From the NCBI RefSeq assembly GCF_051622035.1, contig NC_135364.1:22533001-22597000 (forward strand): a stretch of 64,000 bases of DNA. The letters are read 5' to 3'. Position 1 is the first letter of the stretch, and each line of letters starts with the position of its first letter. Under the pieces are notes generated by a model. It searched no databases. It saw only the letters and a program-made list of their open reading frames with translations, and was not told where the DNA came from. This document shows positions 59,769-64,000 of this stretch, one piece after another. Both the position numbers and the translations under genes were made by a program. Origin of the DNA: Arctopsyche grandis. Taxonomy: Eukaryota > Arthropoda > Insecta > Trichoptera > Hydropsychidae.

Positions 59769-60769
59769 TTATCTGTCCGTCAAAATCACTTCCTGTTTAC
59801 AATTGTCATATTCTTCTATTATCGCGTTATCATTTGAATTGATCACATCGTCTTTCTTCTCCTCTTGCTTGCAATGGTTCATTTTATTGGTATTGTTGCA
59901 AGAATTTGTCGAAAATGGCAAATCGGGTTGCAGAGCGTAATGATGTTGCCAGGAATGCTTTTCTTCCACTTCTTTACTCACTACTATGAATAGTTCTTTA
60001 TCTTTACAATGCAGTTGTTCTTTTAAATACGATATTAAATCAGATCCCTAAAAAAAAAAAACCGCACATTTAATAAAAATACATACAAAAAGATGATATT
60101 TTAAAAAAATGAATCTGCAAAATATATAATTACCCTTCCGATAAGGACGGGAGAATCTAGTTTAGAATCCAAGTTATAAAAATTGCCATGAATTTGTCTC
60201 AATGTGATCCAATGTCGTCTTCGTAATGGTAACATTACGAATCCTAATTTATATTCAGACGGTACGTTTAAAATGAAACCGCAAATATTCGTCAAATCCA
60301 GACAGCCGGGATCTCTGAAAACATATAACAAACGTACACATGTAACGAACCAATCAAATTAAACAGCGGCAAAACAAATAATTCTATACACACTTTCTTT
60401 TATCGAACCAAACAGCTTCCCGCCCTTTCTTCTGCAAGGCCGCCATAATGACGTTGATATCGTAATTCCCTAAGCCTAATATTGATCTGTGCGGATTTAT
60501 CCAAACATTCGGCGATAGGTTATTGCATATATTGTCAAGCTCCGACTTGGTGTACGAACCCCGAGCCTGAAAGGCAATACATGATGATAAATTGCAAAGT
60601 TCACACTAGGAAAAGTGTAAATATAATGTATAATAGTATGCGGTCTCACTTGGAATAGGTTGTTGAGGGCGTGGAGGGCGCAAAGCTCTCGCACTTGTCG
60701 CTCGTGGTAAATGTCAGCGACTGCATTAGTGCCTCCTCCATCAGCAGCACCACCACAAGACGAAGACAT
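59769..60769 (-). CDS. Josephin-domain deubiquitinase, JOSD1/2-like
   Basis: Four exons on the minus strand: 60769-60650, 60566-60394, 60314-60134, 60047-59769. Phases agree and give 250 aa. The start is ATG at 60769, giving MSSSCGG before the domain. YHERQVRELCALHALNNLFQ contains the catalytic Cys30, NPHRSILGLGNYDINVIM is the Josephin core, and LRRRHWITLRQ (His132) with YNLDSK (Asp147) completes the triad. VVSKEVEEKHSW follows, as in vertebrate JOSD2 (VVTKEVEEKGSW). The protein is longer than JOSD2 (about 188 aa) by a Lys/Asn/Glu-rich tail. Josephins cleave ubiquitin chains in the cytosol. The gene is convergent with the sulfotransferase gene. Confidence 0.88.
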
Positions 60770-61097
60770 CCTGCCTCCTCCACCTTCACTGACAGCAGAC
60801 AATGACAGCCGATCAAAGTGCTGCCAGCATCAAAAATTACACAACACCCATTGTACAGGTTGCATTGGCATTTTTGAAAAAACGCACATCATAGATATTA
60901 TTATACTAGTGTTGTGCCGGTTGATTTCGGAAAGAAATTGATACATGAATTTAAAATAAAGTTATATGTTATATATATAGAGTTTGGGTTTGTAATTTGG
61001 AGTCCCACTGAAATTAAATTCTCCTTCTTGATAGAAAGAGTTTAAAAAAAGTTTCTTCGGTACCTTTATATGAGGAAATATAAATATTACCCCTATT

Positions 61098-62308
61098 CAG
61101 TGCCAGTTTTAGGGGCGGGGCTGGGTCGGGTGGAGCCCGAGGGCGCCAAATAAGTTAGGGCGCCGAACGATGCGCCATAGGCGCTTTAAAATTTAAAATT
61201 AGAGCGTCAAAAGCCATTAAAAATTTTAGATTAGAGTGCCAAAGGCGAAAGTTCTTTCTAAGGGTGTATGGGAACTAATCTAGTTGTGAAGGTCTTCTTC
61301 ACCACCAGTCCGCCATGTGTTATAGACAGGTTCGTCTGTGTTCGGTATTAAATACAGCTATATGTTGGATATGGTATTTATTTGGTAGTAACAAGGTATA
61401 CACAAGTATGATTAATTGTTGGCAAAAGTATGTCGTTCAGAGGTCTCTGGATGTGGTAGAGTGTCGCTGGCTCGGCATTCGGCTATGTTCGGCTAGTCTC
61501 TGGATACGGTAGAGTGTCGCTGGCTCGGCATTCGGCTATGTTCAGCAAGTCTCTGGATACGGCAGTGTGTTGCTGGCTCCTTCGTTCGGCTATGTTCGGA
61601 AGGTCTCGGGATACGGCAGTGTGTTGCTGGCTCGTTCGGCTGGTTGATCTTCCAAGTCCGCGTAGTGAAGTGGTGGCTGGTCAGGAGCTGGATGTCGACT
61701 GGTCTGCTGCAGTGTGTCGACGCTTGCTACTGTGGGTCGACTGGCGTTGTTTGGGTTGTACCTCCTTTTATAGTGTTTCTGGAATCACCTGACCGATGGT
61801 GGTGGTTGTTGATGCGTAAGCGAGGAATTTGCTTTTGTCGATGGGGTGGACTTTTCTGGAACGATTGGCGCCGTTCCGCTCGATGTAGTTTAATGGCGGC
61901 GGCGTGTTTCGACCGTTTTGGTTCCGCTCGATTGGTAGGGGCGTTCCGCTTGAGTTTAATATAATGGCTGCAGGTGTGCGTCGTCTGGGTTTCATTCCGC
62001 TCGAGTGTGAGGCGTGGAACATTCTCGAAGGATTTGGCACCGTTCCGCTTGAGTTTAATATAATGGCTGCAGGTGTGCGTCGTCTGGGTTTCGTTCCGCT
62101 CGAGTGTGAAGGGTGGATCATTCTCGAAGGATTTGGCGATTGATTCCAAGAAGTGCACGGGTTGTTTACGTGTGTGAGTTCTGCAAGGAATGTGGTTTGT
62201 TGTTGTGGAATATTCTCGAATGTTTCGATGATGATGACGATGACGAGATTCCTACAGGTGTTTAGAAAAAATTGCCCTAGGGTACCATCGGGTGTAAAGC
62301 CGGCACTG
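61098..62308. mobile_element. hAT-type MITE interrupted by a solo LTR
   Basis: The ends CAGTGCCAGTTTTAGGGG and (reverse of right end) CAGTGCCGGCTTTACACC are inverted repeats. The exact 8-bp duplication CCCCTATT lies at 61090-61097 and 62309-62316. Without the LTR the MITE is about 217 bp. Confidence 0.8.
61267..62256 (-). mobile_element. Solo LTR of the Gypsy family at 16.8 kb, nested in the MITE
   Basis: Minus-strand start TGTAGGAATCTCGTC, end AGTTCCCATA, flanked by the 4-bp duplication GGTG (61263-61266, 62257-62260). It is longer (990 bp) and diverged from the 692-bp LTR of the young element, with a different number of internal repeats. No internal region remains. Confidence 0.8.
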
Positions 62309-62639
62309 CCCCTATTTATTTCCCACTGCCTTTTTCCGAGCTATTCTAGGCTTTGATTCACTATCTTTGAGAAGAATTTAGACCTGAAGGACCTGTTTGA
62401 TTGTCATGTTGATGAACTGGTTAGTTTCATGAGAATTAACACGAGTCTATTTGAATGTGATGAATGATTGCCAATTTTTATTGTTTTTTTTTTTTTTGTA
62501 AGACTTGCCAGGTCACATTGATCATTATTTTGTTATCCTTATTATCTATCCATTTATTATAATAATAAATTAAATATAAAATATAAATATAATGTAAGGT
62601 AGTTTATAGGCGCGCGTGCGCACTTATTGGGTCTGTTCG

Positions 62640-62790
62640 GTTCGGTGATTACATCCCAAATGTGCTACCAGGATAACCGCCGCTACGAAAATTGCTCGCG
62701 CGGATCTTCTGTTGCACAGGAAAATTGTCATACAGGAAACTACCTAAATATTGCTCAAAACTGCCCAAATCTCAACGATCCAACACGTTC
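62640..62790 (+). mobile_element. Fragment of the MITE found at 22.56 kb
   Basis: GGATAACCGCCGCTACGAAA, TTGCTCGCGCGGATCTTC and AGGAAAATTGTCATACAGG match 22600-22690. Confidence 0.5.
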
Positions 62791-63011
62791 ACCCGTTCGA
62801 AACGATGAATGAATGTGTGTGTGTGGCTTCATGGATGTGTGTATGCTCCCGTCACTGACGTCACTCGTCCCTCGGCCTGACGTCGCACATGTCAGATGCA
62901 CCACACCCCCCCCCACTTCCCCGCTACTCCGCTTCCCTGAGTCTCCTCGACATGACTGGTTGATGCGTCTACCACATACCCACATACATCGCGTCCGATT
63001 TTATACATAAC

Positions 63012-63080
63012 TGATGGTTTTACCCGGCTTCACTCGGTATTTGTAATATAAACCGCTTAAACATGGCTAAAAACATCCAG
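63012..63080 (-). mobile_element. Helitron-like terminal fragment
   Basis: GGTTTTACCCGGCTTCACTC and ATATAAACCGCTTAAACATGG match the other copies of this group. Confidence 0.4.
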
Positions 63081-63099
63081 ATCCGGAAATGAAAAAAGA

Positions 63100-63874
63100 A
63101 TCTGTAGGCGGGGTACTGGAGTGTTGACCGTATCCCAGCCTAACGAAACACTGTTGTGCTTGTTTTATTTAGTTTTATTGTTTGCCTATGGTTGTACAAA
63201 GGTATTATATTTGGGCAAAAGTATGTCGTTCAGCGGTCTCTGGATATGGTAGAGTGTCGCTGGCTCGGCATTCAGCTATGTTCAGAAGGTCTCTGGATGC
63301 GGCAGTGTGTTGCTGGCTCGTTGTTCGGCTATGTGCAGAAGGTCTCTGGATGCGGCAGTGTGTTGCTGGCTCGTCGTTCGGCTATGTTCGGAAGGTCTCT
63401 GGATGCGGCAGTGTGTTGCTGGCTCGTTGTTCGGCTATGTTCAGAAGGTCTCTGGTCTGCTGCTGTGTGTCGACGCTTGCTGCTGTGGGTCGACTGGTCT
63501 GGTGCTGTGTGTCAACGCTTGATGCTGTGGGTCGACTGGTCTGGTGCTGTGTGTCGACGCTTGATGCTGTGGGTCGACTGGTTTTGTTCCGCTTGAGTGT
63601 GAGGGGTGGAACATTCTCGAAGGATTTGGCACCGTTCCGCTTGAGTTGGATTTGGCACCGTTCCGCTTGAGTTTAATATAATGGCTGCAGGTGTGGTTCG
63701 ACTGGTTTTGTTCCGCTCGAGTGTGAGGGGTGGAACATTCTCGAAGGAACTGGCGATTGATTCCAAGAAGTGCACGTGTTGTTTACGTGTGGTGAGTTCT
63801 GCAAGGAATGTGGTTTGTTGTTGTGGAATATTCTCGAATGTTTCGATGACGATGACGATGACGAGATTCCTACA
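63100..63874 (-). mobile_element. LTR fossil related to the Gypsy family, with a different 3' end
   Basis: Minus-strand start TGTAGGAATCTCGTC as in the nested solo LTR. Internal GCCGAACAACGAGCCAGCAA-type repeats are present. The far end (CCCAGCCTAACG / GGTACTGGAGTG side) is unlike the young LTR and recalls the LTR family at 38-43 kb. AATCT at both edges may be its target duplication. Old, no coding region. Confidence 0.55.
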
Positions 63875-64000
63875 AATCTGGTGCCGAACCTGAAAAAGTA
63901 ATCTGGAAACGGAATCGAAATCGATATCGTCGTCATAGACAGTGAGATTTTTTCGATAACTTCACAGATTCTACAATACAAATTTTGCATAGTTGCATAC

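Noticed and set aside
61727-62158. 143-codon minus-strand frame with THTCSHYIKLKRN repeats
   Set aside because: It is the translation of duplicated segments in the solo LTR, without protein homology.

Overview
The window is nuclear DNA of an insect. It is AT-rich, has long (TA)n tracts, small exons with GT-AG introns, and a dense load of short DNA transposons, SINEs, LINEs, Helitrons and LTR elements. The sulfotransferase and the two small secreted proteins resemble moth and butterfly sequences I know, so Lepidoptera is my best guess; this is inference from protein style, not a search.

Five conserved host genes can be built exon by exon with matching phases: a GNAT-family N-acetyltransferase (12.15-13.93 kb, +), a multi-exon gene derived from a Merlin/ISXO2-type transposase (23.7-27.5 kb, +), the RING protein RNF10 (44.5-51.7 kb, +), a cytosolic sulfotransferase (53.9-58.3 kb, +) and a Josephin-domain deubiquitinase (59.8-60.8 kb, -). 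Between 31.6 and 35.7 kb lie two convergent small secreted-protein genes that share a YDQRQ(N/D)G motif after the signal peptide.

The rest is mostly mobile DNA. At 0-12 kb: LINE tails, SINEs, and a repeat split by a CR1-like LINE fragment that carries palindromic MITEs. At 14-16.7 kb: a tandem pair of TTAA-type MITEs and minisatellite-like sequence. At 16.8-22.6 kb: a whole-looking Gypsy-type LTR element with matching LTRs. At 38.3-43.9 kb: a layered set of solo LTRs, a SINE, MITEs and an RTE-like LINE. At 61.1-63.9 kb: LTR fossils related to the Gypsy element, one nested in a hAT-type MITE with both target duplications visible. Introns of the host genes hold further Helitrons, foldback elements and MITEs.

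The host genes show no obvious joint pathway. The most unusual item is the domesticated transposase gene. The secreted pair, one of which ends in a basic amphipathic tail, comes next. RNF10 has an unresolved reading-frame problem in its second exon.
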